A stretch of 64,000 nt of DNA from Curtobacterium sp. VKM Ac-2922 (GCF_022815645.1 NZ_JALGRO010000001.1:62001-126000); one strand, 5' to 3'; positions 27,376 to 36,552 are shown, counted from the stretch's first letter. Program-made: numbers and translations. The notes: generated from the sequence alone by a model not told the origin.

Positions 27376-28788
27376 TCAGTACACCGTCACTTCGTGCTTG
27401 ACCTCGCCGGTGGTCTCGTCGACCTCGGCCGGCGCGGCGGGACCCTCTTGTGCGACCTTCTTGATGAGCCGGAACTCGACGACCGCCAGGCTGCCGTAGA
27501 TGAGCGTGAACACGACGAGCGAGATCAGGACCTCGAGCCCCGTGACGTTCGGCGACACCCCGTCTGCGGTCTTCAGCAGCCCGAACACCAGCCACGGCTG
27601 CCGGCCCATCTCGGTGAAGATCCAGCCGACGATCATCGCGGCCATCGGCAGCGGCACCGCCCACGTCGCGATCCGCCACACCCAGCGCTGCGTCGGGAAC
27701 CGGCCCTTGCGGGTCAGCCACAGGCCGGCGAGGGACACCATCACGGCGCCGACGCCCAGCGCGATCATCCAGCGGAACGACCAGTAGGTGACCCAGATGA
27801 CCGGCTTGTAGTCGCCGGGGCCGTAGACCTGGCTGTACTCGGCCTGCAGGTTGTTGATCCCCTCGACCGTGCCCGTGAACGTGTGCGTCGACAGGAACGA
27901 CAGCAGGTAGGGCACCCGGATCGAGAACAGCTCGTGCACGCCGTCGGGTGTGCCGAGCGTGAAGATCGAGAACGAGGCGTCCTTGCCGGTCGCCGTGTTG
28001 TACAGCGCCTCGGCCGAGGCCATCTTCATCGGCTGCGTGTCGACCATCGTGAGGCCGAGCTGGTCCCCGGTCAGCACCGTGAGCGCACCGGCCGCGACCA
28101 TCGTCCACAGGCCGAACTTCAGCGCCGGCAACATCGTCTCCAGGTGCTGGTTGCGCGCCAGGTGGTACGCCGCGACCGCGATGATCACGCCGGCCGCGAC
28201 CATGAAGCAGGCGAACAGGGTGTGCGGGAAGGCTGCCAGTGCGACCTTGTTCGTCAGGACGGCCCAGATGTCGGTCAGCTCGGCGCGGCCCTTCGCCTGG
28301 TTGATGACGTACCCGACCGGGTGCTGCATGAAGGCGTTGGCGGCGATGATGAAGTACGCCGACATGATCGTCCCCGCGCTGACGCACCACATGCTCGCCA
28401 GGTGCAGGCCCTTCGGCAGGCGGTCCCAGCCGAAGATCCAGATGCCGATGAACGCGGCCTCGAAGAAGAACGCCAGGATGCCCTCGAGCGCCAGCGGAGC
28501 GCCGAAGACGTCCCCGACGAAGCGGGAGTAGTTCGACCAGTTCATGCCGAACTGGAACTCCTGCACGATGCCCGTGACGGTGCCCATCGCGAAGTTGATG
28601 AGGAAGATCCGGCCGAAGAACCGGGTGAGCTGCAGGTAGTGCGCCCGGCCCGTGCGGTACCAGGCGGTCTGGAACACGGCGACGACCACCGCCATCCCGA
28701 TGGTGAGCGGGACGAACAGGAAGTGGTAGATCGTCGTCAGGCCGAACTGCCAGCGCGACAGGATCAGGGGATCGAGGATGTCGTTCAT
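27376..28788 (-). CDS. cydA: Cytochrome d ubiquinol oxidase subunit I
   Basis: 470 residues from ATG 28788, where family homology begins (DPLILSRWQFGLTTIYHFLFVP). The heme-ligand His of the first helix, the GRQPW segment near residue 385 and LLSFLSTHTF-type helices are present. The Q-loop is the short form usual in actinobacteria. It carries hemes b558, b595 and d and oxidises quinol. The upstream region has a candidate promoter at 28886-28915 and two palindromic sites. Confidence 0.96.
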   Translation of the reverse strand: MNDILDPLILSRWQFGLTTIYHFLFVPLTIGMAVVVAVFQTAWYRTGRAHYLQLTRFFGRIFLINFAMGTVTGIVQEFQFGMNWSNYSRFVGDVFGAPLALEGILAFFFEAAFIGIWIFGWDRLPKGLHLASMWCVSAGTIMSAYFIIAANAFMQHPVGYVINQAKGRAELTDIWAVLTNKVALAAFPHTLFACFMVAAGVIIAVAAYHLARNQHLETMLPALKFGLWTMVAAGALTVLTGDQLGLTMVDTQPMKMASAEALYNTATGKDASFSIFTLGTPDGVHELFSIRVPYLLSFLSTHTFTGTVEGINNLQAEYSQVYGPGDYKPVIWVTYWSFRWMIALGVGAVMVSLAGLWLTRKGRFPTQRWVWRIATWAVPLPMAAMIVGWIFTEMGRQPWLVFGLLKTADGVSPNVTGLEVLISLVVFTLIYGSLAVVEFRLIKKVAQEGPAAPAEVDETTGEVKHEVTVY

Positions 28789-28885
28789 GCGGCTGGACCG
28801 GTCGGGCACGCCGCGCGCAGGTGCTGCACGTCAGTTGCTTCCTGTAGGAGGGCACTTGTTGCCGTCACACCGTCGGGACACCTCC

Positions 28886-28915
28886 ACGCTACCCATCGGA
28901 CACCATGTTCGACAA
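28886..28915 (-). promoter_or_regulatory. Candidate cydABDC promoter
   Basis: Minus strand TTGTCG-N18-TAGCGT. A start near 28879 would leave a leader of about 90 bases before cydA. The palindromes at 28933-28971 lie just upstream of the -35. Confidence 0.55.
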
Positions 28916-28932
28916 GTTGTAGAACCGGCGGC

Positions 28933-28971
28933 TGCACGAACGTGCACAGGCGGTGCACGGCACAACCGTGC
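28933..28971. promoter_or_regulatory. Two GCAC-N4-GTGC palindromes upstream of cydA
   Basis: Perfect palindrome TGCACGAACGTGCA at 28933-28946 and GCACAACCGTGC at 28960-28971, centres 26 bases apart, with a further TGCACG half-site between them. The position upstream of the cyd -35 suggests an operator or activator site for an oxygen- or redox-responsive regulator. The regulator is not identified. Confidence 0.5.
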
Positions 28972-29014
28972 GGAACTGATGTGCCTGTGATGCGCTCCTG
29001 ATGTACCTGGGCGA

Positions 29015-29056
29015 ACGACGACAGGTGCCGGGCTACTGCCCGACACCTGTCGTCGT
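29015..29056 (-). terminator. Terminator of the osmoprotectant transporter operon
   Basis: 19-base stem with one mismatch and a TACT loop; the left arm includes ACGACGACAGGTG. It begins 19 bases after the substrate-binding protein stop on the minus strand. Confidence 0.75.
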
Positions 29057-29074
29057 ACTACCGGATCGTGCTGA

Positions 29075-29998
29075 CTACAGCAGACCCTTCTCGGTCAGGA
29101 AGTCCTTGGCGATCGTGGACGCCTTCTCCTTGTCCGAGGTGCTCTTCGTGTTGAGCTCGATGAGCGCATCGGTCGTCAGGACCTTGCTCACCTTGTCGAT
29201 GTCGGCAGCGGCCTTGTCACTGACCTTGCTCGAGACGACCGGCGTGACGTTCTGCGGCAGGATCAGGTTCTTCGGGTCCTTGAGGGACACGAAGTCGTTC
29301 GCCTTGATGCTCGGGTCGGCGCTGTAGATGTCGGCGAGCTGCACCGTGCCGTCCTTGAGCGCCTTGACCGTCAGCGCCCCGCCCGAGTCTTCGATCGCCT
29401 TGAAGTCGACGTCGACGCCGTACTCGGACTGCAGCCCCTTCGGGCCGTACGGCCGGGTCTGGAACTCGGAGTTCGCGCCGACGGTGAGCTTGTCGCTGAC
29501 CTTCGACAGGTCGGACAGGCTGGTGACGCCGTTCTTCTCGGAGAAGTCCTTGGTCACGGTGTAGCTGTCCTGGTCGGTCGCATCGGCGGCGTCGAGGGCA
29601 CGCAGGCCCTTCGGCAGCGCCTTCTCGAGGCCGGCCGAGATCTCCGACGCGGTCTTCGCGGTCGAGTTCTTGTCGTAGTACTGCAGCAGGTTGCCGCTGT
29701 ACTCCGGCATGACGTCGATCGCGCCCTTCTGCAGCTGCGGGAGGTAGACCTCGCGCTGGCCGATGTTGAAGTTGCGCTTGACGCTGAAGCCGTCCTTCTC
29801 GAGGACCTGGGAGTACAGCTCGGCGATGATCTCGTTCGAGTAGTACTGCTGCGAACCGACGACGATGGTCTTCGAGTCGGACGAGGCGCTGGAGCCGCTG
29901 TCGAGCGGGCTGCTGGACGAGCAGCCGGCAAGCGCGGCTGCGACGCCCACGGCCAGCGCTGCGGCGATGCCGGCGCGGATCTTGGGTGCTGTGATCAC
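29075..29998 (-). CDS. Osmoprotectant ABC transporter substrate-binding lipoprotein
   Basis: 307 residues from GTG 29998 with GGAAGG upstream. It has a lipoprotein signal peptide with LAGC (Cys 26), then an OpuAC/ProX-type domain starting TIVVGSQQYYSNEIIAELYSQ. The family binds glycine betaine, choline or carnitine. It is the last gene of a four-gene GTGA-coupled operon (ATPase, permease, permease, binding protein), the layout of OpuC/OsmU systems. The ligand cannot be told from sequence. Confidence 0.92.
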   Translation of the reverse strand: MITAPKIRAGIAAALAVGVAAALAGCSSSSPLDSGSSASSDSKTIVVGSQQYYSNEIIAELYSQVLEKDGFSVKRNFNIGQREVYLPQLQKGAIDVMPEYSGNLLQYYDKNSTAKTASEISAGLEKALPKGLRALDAADATDQDSYTVTKDFSEKNGVTSLSDLSKVSDKLTVGANSEFQTRPYGPKGLQSEYGVDVDFKAIEDSGGALTVKALKDGTVQLADIYSADPSIKANDFVSLKDPKNLILPQNVTPVVSSKVSDKAAADIDKVSKVLTTDALIELNTKSTSDKEKASTIAKDFLTEKGLL

Positions 29999-30723
29999 GA
30001 GGGGGTTCCTTCCGGGATGGGATTGCGGGCTCGCTCGCGCGATCCCTTGCGTCCCCCCGCGGTCCGGCCGGAGACGCCCGCGGGCACCACCGCCCGCTGC
30101 AACAGGGAGAAGACGATCTCGAACGCGATCGCGAGCGCGATCACGAGGATGGAGGCGCCGAGCATCTCGGCGTAGTCCTGGGTCTTGAGCCCGAGGAACA
30201 CGTAGCCGCCCAGGCCACCGGCGCCGACGTACGCGGCGAGCGTGGCCGTTGCGACGACCTGCAGCACGGCGGCGCGGATGCCGCCGATCAGCAGCGGCAG
30301 CCCGAGTGGGACCTCGACCTTGGTCAGGATCTGCCACCCGGTCATGCCCTGGGCACGGGCGGCGTCGACGGTGACCGGCTCGACGGACTCGATGCCGGAG
30401 TAGGCCCCCGCGAGCACCGACGGGATCGCCAGGATCACCAGCGCCAGCAGCGGTGCCTGCAGGCTGACGCCGAGCACGAGGCCGAACAGGGTCAGCACGC
30501 CCAGCGTCGGCAGGGCGCGGATGCCGCCGGACAGGGCGATGGCCACGCCACGGGCACGACCGGTGTGCCCGATGAGCCAGCCGAGCGGCACGGCGATGAC
30601 CGACGCGATGAGGACGGCGAGCAGCGAGATCCAGATGTGCTCCCCGAGCCGGGTCGGGATCGCGTTGTAGCCGGAGTAGTTGGTCGGGTCGAACACCCAG
30701 GCGAAGGCCTGTCCGATGATCAC
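29995..30723 (-). CDS. Osmoprotectant ABC transporter permease (second)
   Basis: 242 residues from a GTG that overlaps the previous gene's stop. It has about six membrane helices and the permease EAA-like loop ARAQGMTGWQILTKVEVPLGLPLLIGGIR. It ends in a basic Arg/Gly-rich tail. OpuCD/ProW-like. The open frame extends 23 codons upstream inside the neighbouring gene, but the coupling start is preferred. Confidence 0.92.
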   Translation of the reverse strand: MIIGQAFAWVFDPTNYSGYNAIPTRLGEHIWISLLAVLIASVIAVPLGWLIGHTGRARGVAIALSGGIRALPTLGVLTLFGLVLGVSLQAPLLALVILAIPSVLAGAYSGIESVEPVTVDAARAQGMTGWQILTKVEVPLGLPLLIGGIRAAVLQVVATATLAAYVGAGGLGGYVFLGLKTQDYAEMLGASILVIALAIAFEIVFSLLQRAVVPAGVSGRTAGGRKGSRERARNPIPEGTPS

Positions 30724-31436
30724 GAGGTCACCTCGGCCGCCTGCAGCACACGACGCGCCTGCCGCTTGGAGACGGTGGTCTTCCGGGTCCACGGCATCAC
30801 GAGCCGGCCGAGCAGCACGAGCAGCCCGTCGATCGCGAACGCCAGCACCAGGACCATCACGATGCCGGACACGATCTCCTCGGTGATGCCGCGACCGATG
30901 CCGTCCGTGAACAGGGACCCGAGGCTCTGGATGCCGAGCACCGCGCCGACCGTGGTCAGCGAGATCGTCGACACCGCCACGACGCGCAGGCCGGCGAGCA
31001 GCACCGGGCCGGCGAGCGGCAGGTCGACGCGGAAGAACCGCTGCGCTCCGGAGTAGCCCATCGCCGTCGCCGCGGACACCGTGGGCGCGTCGACGGACTC
31101 AAGCCCGTCGACCGTGGACCGGACCATCAGCGCGAGGCCGTAGAGCGTCAGACCGATGACCACGTTGACCGGGTCCTGCAGACCGGTTCCGAGGATGCTC
31201 GGCAACGCGATGAACAGCGGCAGCGACGGGATCGCGTAGAGCAGCCCGGCGACGGTGACGATGCCACCGCCGACGCTGCGCGTCACCGGACGGCCACCTG
31301 CCCGGCGCAGCCGGACGACCAACCAGCCGATCGGGATCGACAGCAGGAAGCTGATGATGATCGGCGGGATCGCGATCGTCAGGTGTGCGACGACGTCGTC
31401 CCAGATCGTGTCGGTGTTGGCGAGCACCCAGTTCAC
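30720..31436 (-). CDS. Osmoprotectant ABC transporter permease (first)
   Basis: 238 residues, GTG start overlapping the ATPase stop as GTGA. It has six predicted helices with IAIPPIIISFLLSIPIGWLVV at the start and the EAA-like segment AATAMGYSGAQRFFRVDLPLAGPVLLAGLR. OpuCB/ProW-like. It pairs with the following permease to form the channel. Confidence 0.92.
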   Translation of the reverse strand: MNWVLANTDTIWDDVVAHLTIAIPPIIISFLLSIPIGWLVVRLRRAGGRPVTRSVGGGIVTVAGLLYAIPSLPLFIALPSILGTGLQDPVNVVIGLTLYGLALMVRSTVDGLESVDAPTVSAATAMGYSGAQRFFRVDLPLAGPVLLAGLRVVAVSTISLTTVGAVLGIQSLGSLFTDGIGRGITEEIVSGIVMVLVLAFAIDGLLVLLGRLVMPWTRKTTVSKRQARRVLQAAEVTS

Positions 31437-32359
31437 CGGGCGCTCCCACCCTGCGCCGGAGCACCCGTTGCGTCGGAGGACGCAGCGGCCTTGTTCGTGG
31501 CGGACGGTTCACCCTGCACGGCGGCAGCAGCGTCGACCACCGGAGCGGGGCCGGTGAGGACGCCGGCCGCGCGACCGTCGCCGTCGACGACGATCGGACC
31601 GGTGGGGGTCTGCTCGATGCGCAGCGCACGGCGACCGCGACCGGCACCGATGAAGTTGGCGACGAAGTCGTCGGCGGGCTCGGAGAGGATCTGTGCCGGG
31701 GTGCCGAGCTGGGCGATCTCGCCGCCCTTCTTCAGGATGACGACCTGGTCGCCGAGCTTGAAGGCCTCGTCGATGTCGTGCGTGACGAACACCACGGTCT
31801 TGCCGAGCTCACGCTGCAGCCGGATCAGCTCGTCCTGCAGGTCGTTGCGGACCAGCGGGTCGACTGCACCGAACGGCTCGTCCATCAGCAGGATGTTCGG
31901 GTCGACCGCCAGCCCGCGGGCGACCCCGACGCGCTGCTGCTGTCCGCCCGACAGCTGCGACGGGTACCGGTCCGCGAACGCCCGGTCGAGTCCGACCGTG
32001 TCCATCAGCTCGAGTGCGCGCGACCGTGCCTCGGCCTTGGCGACGCCGGTCAGCAGCGGCACGGTGGCGATGTTGTCGACGACCTTGCGGTGCGGCAGCA
32101 GGCCGGAGCTCTGCATGACGTAGCCGATGCTGCGGCGGAGCTTGACGGGGTCGACGTCGGCGACGTCCTTGCCGTCGATGGACACGGAACCCGACGAGGG
32201 GTCGACCATCCGGTTGATCATGCGGAGCAACGTCGTCTTGCCACAGCCGCTGGACCCGACGAAGACCGTCGTGGTTCGGGAGGGGATGACGAGGTCGAAC
32301 CGCTCGACGGCGTTGGTGCCGTCCGGGTACGTCTTGCGCACGGAGCGGAATTCGATCAT
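31433..32359 (-). CDS. Osmoprotectant ABC transporter ATP-binding protein
   Basis: 308 residues from ATG 32359. Walker A GSSGCGKTT, signature LSGGQQQRVGVARGL, Walker B ILLMDEPFGAVD and the H-loop FVTHDIDEA. It is OpuCA/ProV-like, but the C-terminal part has room for at most a partial CBS region and ends in an Ala/Gly/Ser-rich tail, so ionic-strength sensing by CBS pairs may be missing. It is the first gene of the operon; the TetR gene lies 127 bases upstream on the same strand. Confidence 0.93.
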   Translation of the reverse strand: MIEFRSVRKTYPDGTNAVERFDLVIPSRTTTVFVGSSGCGKTTLLRMINRMVDPSSGSVSIDGKDVADVDPVKLRRSIGYVMQSSGLLPHRKVVDNIATVPLLTGVAKAEARSRALELMDTVGLDRAFADRYPSQLSGGQQQRVGVARGLAVDPNILLMDEPFGAVDPLVRNDLQDELIRLQRELGKTVVFVTHDIDEAFKLGDQVVILKKGGEIAQLGTPAQILSEPADDFVANFIGAGRGRRALRIEQTPTGPIVVDGDGRAAGVLTGPAPVVDAAAAVQGEPSATNKAAASSDATGAPAQGGSAR

Positions 32360-32486
32360 GGGGTGGGTGCCCTTCTGGTGGGAGGTAGCCCGACTCCGAG
32401 TGAGAGTACCCGTCAGGACCGACACCGGTTGCACCGCGTGTCGAATCGTGACGTGTCGCGGACAGCCCGGCTCCGCCGGAGGACGC

Positions 32487-33134
32487 TCAGGAGGCTGCGA
32501 CGACCTTCTCGAGGTAGCCGCGGCTCATGACGCGGTACGCCTCGATCAGCGCGGTGTCCGGGTGCTCACGGTCGCGGTGCGCACGAGCGAGCAACGCGTG
32601 CGAGGACTCGGCCAGGACCACCCAGGCGCGGGTGACGTCCTCGTTGTCCGGCATGCCGAAGCGTTCGTGCAGGATCCCGCCCACGGCGGCACCGAGCGCC
32701 GCCATCCGGTCGTCGTCGGCGCCGACACCGGCGTCCGCCGGGTCGCCGAACCGGATCGCCCGGAAGCCGGGCTCGGTCCGGTACATCTCGCTCGTCATGT
32801 CGATGAGCGCGTCGCAGGCTTCCTGCCAGGTCGTGGCCGCGCTGGACTCGAGGGCCTGCACGAACCGGGCAGCCAGACGCTGCGTGGAGCGGATCGCCAG
32901 GGCTTCGACCACGGCGATGCGGTCCGGGAAGTACCGGTAGACCGTGCCGATGGACGCCCCCGCCCGCTCGGCGACCATGGCCGTGGTGAGCCGTTCGAAC
33001 CCGATCTCGTCGATCACCGCAGCAGCGGCGTCGAGGAGTCCGGCGAGGCGCGCCGAACTGCGGGCCTGGACCGGCTCGTTCCTGAGCAGTGATGATCCCC
33101 CCGGCAGTGCGTTCGAAACCTCGGTGACGAGCAC
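32487..33134 (-). CDS. TetR family transcriptional regulator
   Basis: 215 residues from GTG 33134, with GAAGGAG six bases upstream. The N-terminal helix-turn-helix is typical: GFERLTTAMVAERAGASIGTVYRYFPDR. The rest is an all-helical ligand domain with no assignable ligand. Repeated GGATCG/CGTGGA half-sites lie between this gene and the divergent APP1-like gene and may be its operators. It could control itself, the APP1-like gene or the downstream transporter. Confidence 0.88.
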   Translation of the reverse strand: MLVTEVSNALPGGSSLLRNEPVQARSSARLAGLLDAAAAVIDEIGFERLTTAMVAERAGASIGTVYRYFPDRIAVVEALAIRSTQRLAARFVQALESSAATTWQEACDALIDMTSEMYRTEPGFRAIRFGDPADAGVGADDDRMAALGAAVGGILHERFGMPDNEDVTRAWVVLAESSHALLARAHRDREHPDTALIEAYRVMSRGYLEKVVAAS

Positions 33135-33234
33135 GTGAACTCCTTCTCGCGGCGACCGCGGGCTGATTGTGTGACGGGGCAACTCTCGCAGAGCCCGCCT
33201 GGAACATCGCTGCGATTCACAGGGTGTCGGAACC

Positions 33235-33306
33235 GGATCGTGGACCGATCCACGCTGGTCGGGACCGGATCGCCCGACGATCCACGGGTGTCGGGGCGGA
33301 TCGTGG
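33235..33306. promoter_or_regulatory. Cluster of GGATCG / CGTGGA inverted repeats between divergent genes
   Basis: GGATCGTGG occurs at 33235-33243 and 33298-33306, and CGATCCACG at 33246-33254 and 33278-33286. They form CGTGGA-CCGA-TCCACG (33239-33254) and GGATCG-N5-CGATCC (33267-33283). The spacing between TetR and APP1-like starts fits an operator array. Confidence 0.5.
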
Positions 33307-33340
33307 ACATCCGGACGCCCCCGCATGGGATGATGGGCCG

Positions 33341-34405
33341 ATGCCCGACCCGACGTCCCACGAACCGTCGTTGGCCGAGCCCATCCTGCACCGAGCCGCC
33401 CGGATCGAGGACGCCGTGCAGGAGTTCCGCGAACAACGTGCTCGGCGTCGCGGCCAGGTACCGACGGTGATCCCCTACACGGGCTATGGCGCACCGGGGT
33501 GGATCCGCGTGCTGTGCCGCGTCCTGCTCACCCGTCGCGGGCTGGCGTCCGACGTGTCGTACGAGGGTGTCCGCGGGTGGAAGTCCTTCACGAGCGTGGC
33601 CGTCGACCACGCCGAGGTGACCATCACCGCCGGCGGGTCGTCGCACACCGTGCAGTCCGACCGGGGCGGGGTCGTCGACGCCATCGTGCCGATCGACCTC
33701 GAGCCGGGGCGGCACACCATCCGCCTGACCGCCGGTGGCCAGCGCGACGTCGAAGCGGACGTGTTCGTCGTCCACCCCGACACCCGCTTCGGCCTGCTGT
33801 CCGACATCGACGACACGGTGATGGTCACGGCGCTCCCCCGCCCGTTGCTGGCCGCGTGGAACTCCTTCGTCGTCACCGAGCACGCGCGCCGACCGGTGCC
33901 GGGGATGTCCGTGCTGTACGAGCGGGTCCTCGCGCAACACCCCGGCGCACCGACGGTCTACCTGTCGACCGGGGCCTGGAACGTCGCACCGACGCTGCAG
34001 CGCTTCCTGACGCGCAACATGTACCCGTCCGGCACGCTGCTGCTCACCGACTGGGGGCCCACGCACGACCGGTTCTTCCGGAGCGGGCAGATGCACAAGC
34101 GCGAGAACCTGCGACGTCTGGCGCGGGACTTCCCCGACGTCCAGTGGCTGCTCGTCGGCGACGACGGGCAGCACGACGAGTCGCTGTACGGCGAGTTCGC
34201 CCGTGAGCACCCCGACAACGTCGCCGGGGTCGCGATCCGTCAGCTCTCCACGAGCGAGGCCGTCCTGGCCGGTGGCCGGTCCCGCGCGCAGGAGCGTTCC
34301 CGCGACTCGAGCGCCCCGTGGGTCTTCGCCCCGGACGGTGCCGGCCTGTGGAAGGAACTCGGACGCATCGGGCTCGCCGACCTCGGCGACCAGCCAGAAG
34401 TCTGA
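33341..34405 (+). CDS. App1-like phosphatidate phosphatase domain protein (DUF2183)
   Basis: 354 residues from ATG 33341. The C-terminal half carries the DUF2183/App1 catalytic motif SDIDDTVMVT (DxDxT-type, HAD-like) with later YLSTGAWNVAPTLQRFL, TDWGPTHDRFFRSG and LLVGDDGQHD. App1 of yeast is a phosphatidate phosphatase; bacterial members are uncharacterised. Divergent from the TetR gene. Confidence 0.87.
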   Translation: MPDPTSHEPSLAEPILHRAARIEDAVQEFREQRARRRGQVPTVIPYTGYGAPGWIRVLCRVLLTRRGLASDVSYEGVRGWKSFTSVAVDHAEVTITAGGSSHTVQSDRGGVVDAIVPIDLEPGRHTIRLTAGGQRDVEADVFVVHPDTRFGLLSDIDDTVMVTALPRPLLAAWNSFVVTEHARRPVPGMSVLYERVLAQHPGAPTVYLSTGAWNVAPTLQRFLTRNMYPSGTLLLTDWGPTHDRFFRSGQMHKRENLRRLARDFPDVQWLLVGDDGQHDESLYGEFAREHPDNVAGVAIRQLSTSEAVLAGGRSRAQERSRDSSAPWVFAPDGAGLWKELGRIGLADLGDQPEV

Positions 34406-34471
34406 GCCCACCCTCAGTCGATCACTCCGGCAACCGGTGGACCATCGGCGGTCGGTGGTTCGATCAGGGGC

Positions 34472-36343
34472 ATGGCCCAGCGAATCGAAGACCACGCGAT
34501 CATCGGCGACTGCTACTCGGCAGCGCTCGTCGACCGCGCCGGCACCATCGACTGGGCGTGCCTGCCCCGCTTCGACAGCCCCTCGACGTTCGCGGCGCTG
34601 CTCGGCGACGAGCACGACGGACACTGGACCCTCCGACCGACCGACCCGGACGCCACCGCCCACCGGCACTACGCGAAGGACTCGCTGGTGCTGCGCACGG
34701 TGTGGACGACCGCCACCGGAGTCGTCGAGGTCACCGAGTTCATGCCGATCGGGGCGCACCGGGCCAGCATCGTGCGCCGGGTCCGTGGGCTGCGCGGCTC
34801 CGTCGACCTGCGCCAGGTCCTGCGCATCCGGTTCGACTACGCGCGGGCGCTGCCGTGGGTCCGCCAGATCGGCGACGACGACGGGCCGGCCCTGCTGGCG
34901 ACCGCAGGACCGGACTCGGTCCTGGTCCGTGGCTGCCGCTTCCACGCCGACGACCACCGGCACGTCGCCGACGCGACCGTGCACGACGGCGACGTCCTGG
35001 ACACGGTGCTCACCTGGTACCCCTCGCACCGCGAACCCCCCGAGCCGCTCGACGTCGACCAGGCGCTCGCCCGGACGACCGACTGGTGGCACACGTGGGC
35101 CGGCAAGACCCAGGTCGACGGCCCCTACGCCGACGCCACCCGGCAGTCGCTGCTGTTCCTCCGGGCGATGACCCACGCCGAGACCGGTGGCGTGGTGGCC
35201 GCCGTGACCACGAGCCTGCCCGAGGACCCGGGCGGCGAGCGGAACTGGGACTACCGGTACGTGTGGCTCCGGGACGCCTCGCTCGCCCTGGCCTCGCTCA
35301 TCGCCCACGGCTACCAGGACGAGGCCAAGCACTGGCGAGGCTGGCTGCTCCGCGCGATCGCCGGCGACCCGGCCGACGTGCAGATCATGTACGGGATCGC
35401 CGGCGAGCGGGAGCTGCCCGAGCGCGAGCTCGACGAACTGTCCGGGTACGCCGGTTCCCGGCCGGTGCGCATCGGCAACGGCGCCTTCACGCAGTACCAG
35501 GGCGACGTGTTCGGCGAGGTCCTGGCGGCGCTGCACGACGCCCGCGAACTCGGGCTCGAGGAGAACGCGGACTCGTGGGCGCTGCAGCGGGCCCTGCTCG
35601 GGTACGTCGAGCAACACTGGAAGGAACCCGACAACGGCATCTGGGAGATGCGCGGACCCCGCCGGAGCTTCACACACTCGCGCGCGATGATCTGGGCCGC
35701 CTTCGACCGCGGCGTCGCTGCGGTCGAGGAGTTCGGGCTCGAGGGACCGGTCGCCCGCTGGCGGCAGCTCCGCGACGCCGTCCGTGCCGAGATCGACGAG
35801 CACGGGTGGAACGCTGACCGCGGGGCCTTCCGGCAGCACTACGACACCGACGAGGTCGACGCCAGCCTGCTCGTGCTCCCCCAGATCGGCTTCTGCAAAC
35901 CGGACGACCCGCGGATGCTCGGCACGGTCGCCGCGATCGAGCAGGACCTGCGCGTCGGCGACGACGGGCTCGTGCTGCGCTACCGCACCTCGTCCGGCTT
36001 CGACGGCCTGAGCGGCAGTGAGCACCCGTTCCTGGCGTGCTCGTTCTGGCTCGTCGAGCAGTACGCGGCGTCGGGACGGGTCGACGACGCCGAACGTCTG
36101 ATGGACGTCCTGGTCGGCTACGCCAACGACGTCGGCATGCTGTCCGAGGAGATCGACGTCGCCACCGGCCACCACATCGGCAACACCCCGCAGGCACTGT
36201 CGCACCTGACGCTGGTGTCGGCGTCCGACGCGATCAACCGTGCACGCGGCACGGCGGCCGGCCACCGCACGCGCGTGTCCCAGCACGACGGCTCGACCCG
36301 GTCCGCAACCGGCGAGGGCGAGCGCGCCGGCACCCCGGCCTGA
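34472..36343 (+). CDS. Glycoside hydrolase family 15 protein (glucoamylase/trehalase-like)
   Basis: 623 residues. N-terminal beta-sandwich begins QRIEDHAIIGDCYSAALVDRAGTIDWACLPRFDSPS, the usual actinobacterial GH15 start. The (alpha/alpha)6 catalytic part has ERNWDYRYVWLRDAS and GIWEMRG with the acid Glu. No signal peptide, so cytoplasmic. In actinobacteria this group includes trehalases and glucoamylases; the substrate is not decided here. It is followed by a strong hairpin. Confidence 0.93.
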   Translation: MAQRIEDHAIIGDCYSAALVDRAGTIDWACLPRFDSPSTFAALLGDEHDGHWTLRPTDPDATAHRHYAKDSLVLRTVWTTATGVVEVTEFMPIGAHRASIVRRVRGLRGSVDLRQVLRIRFDYARALPWVRQIGDDDGPALLATAGPDSVLVRGCRFHADDHRHVADATVHDGDVLDTVLTWYPSHREPPEPLDVDQALARTTDWWHTWAGKTQVDGPYADATRQSLLFLRAMTHAETGGVVAAVTTSLPEDPGGERNWDYRYVWLRDASLALASLIAHGYQDEAKHWRGWLLRAIAGDPADVQIMYGIAGERELPERELDELSGYAGSRPVRIGNGAFTQYQGDVFGEVLAALHDARELGLEENADSWALQRALLGYVEQHWKEPDNGIWEMRGPRRSFTHSRAMIWAAFDRGVAAVEEFGLEGPVARWRQLRDAVRAEIDEHGWNADRGAFRQHYDTDEVDASLLVLPQIGFCKPDDPRMLGTVAAIEQDLRVGDDGLVLRYRTSSGFDGLSGSEHPFLACSFWLVEQYAASGRVDDAERLMDVLVGYANDVGMLSEEIDVATGHHIGNTPQALSHLTLVSASDAINRARGTAAGHRTRVSQHDGSTRSATGEGERAGTPA

Positions 36344-36364
36344 GGCCGGACCGCGCACGACGGG

Positions 36365-36413
36365 TCGAACTGCGCGTTGGTGGTCGGATCTTCTGGCAAC
36401 CAACGCACGTTCA
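36365..36413. repeat. Composite intergenic repeat, copy 1 (imperfect inverted repeat)
   Basis: The sequence from TCGAAC-x-GCGCGTTGGTGGTC to ACCAACGC..GTTC closely matches 50898-50947 downstream of trmD. In both places it is followed within about 100 bases by a GGAGGCCCG hairpin. This copy is the more degenerate palindrome. Confidence 0.7.
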
Positions 36414-36436
36414 GTCTGACCGGGTGAGCGGAGACA

Positions 36437-36476
36437 GACGGGAGGCCCGGTGCCAGCTGGCACCGGGCCTCCCGTC
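36437..36476 (+). terminator. Hairpin terminator after GH15 gene
   Basis: Perfect 18-base stem whose left arm is GACGGGAGGCCCGGTGCC, with loop AGCT. It separates the GH15 gene from the RiPP operon. Same hairpin family as 9986, 45716, 50997 and 61321. Confidence 0.8.
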
Positions 36477-36522
36477 TTCCTTGCAACGACCTCGACAACA
36501 TGCAATATGCAAAACTGTGATG

Positions 36523-36552
36523 TTGCGGATCATGTGTTTCCCCTTGTACGTT
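36523..36552 (+). promoter_or_regulatory. Candidate promoter of the RiPP operon
   Basis: TTGCGG-N18-TACGTT in the most AT-rich stretch of the area (36481-36560), about 29 bases upstream of the precursor start. TTGCAA at 36481 with CAATAT 16 bases on is a weaker alternative. Confidence 0.4.

Noticed and set aside
33014-36505. 1163-codon minus-strand frame across TetR, APP1-like and GH15 genes
   Set aside because: It spans three recognised genes in shifted or opposite frames and has no domain of its own.
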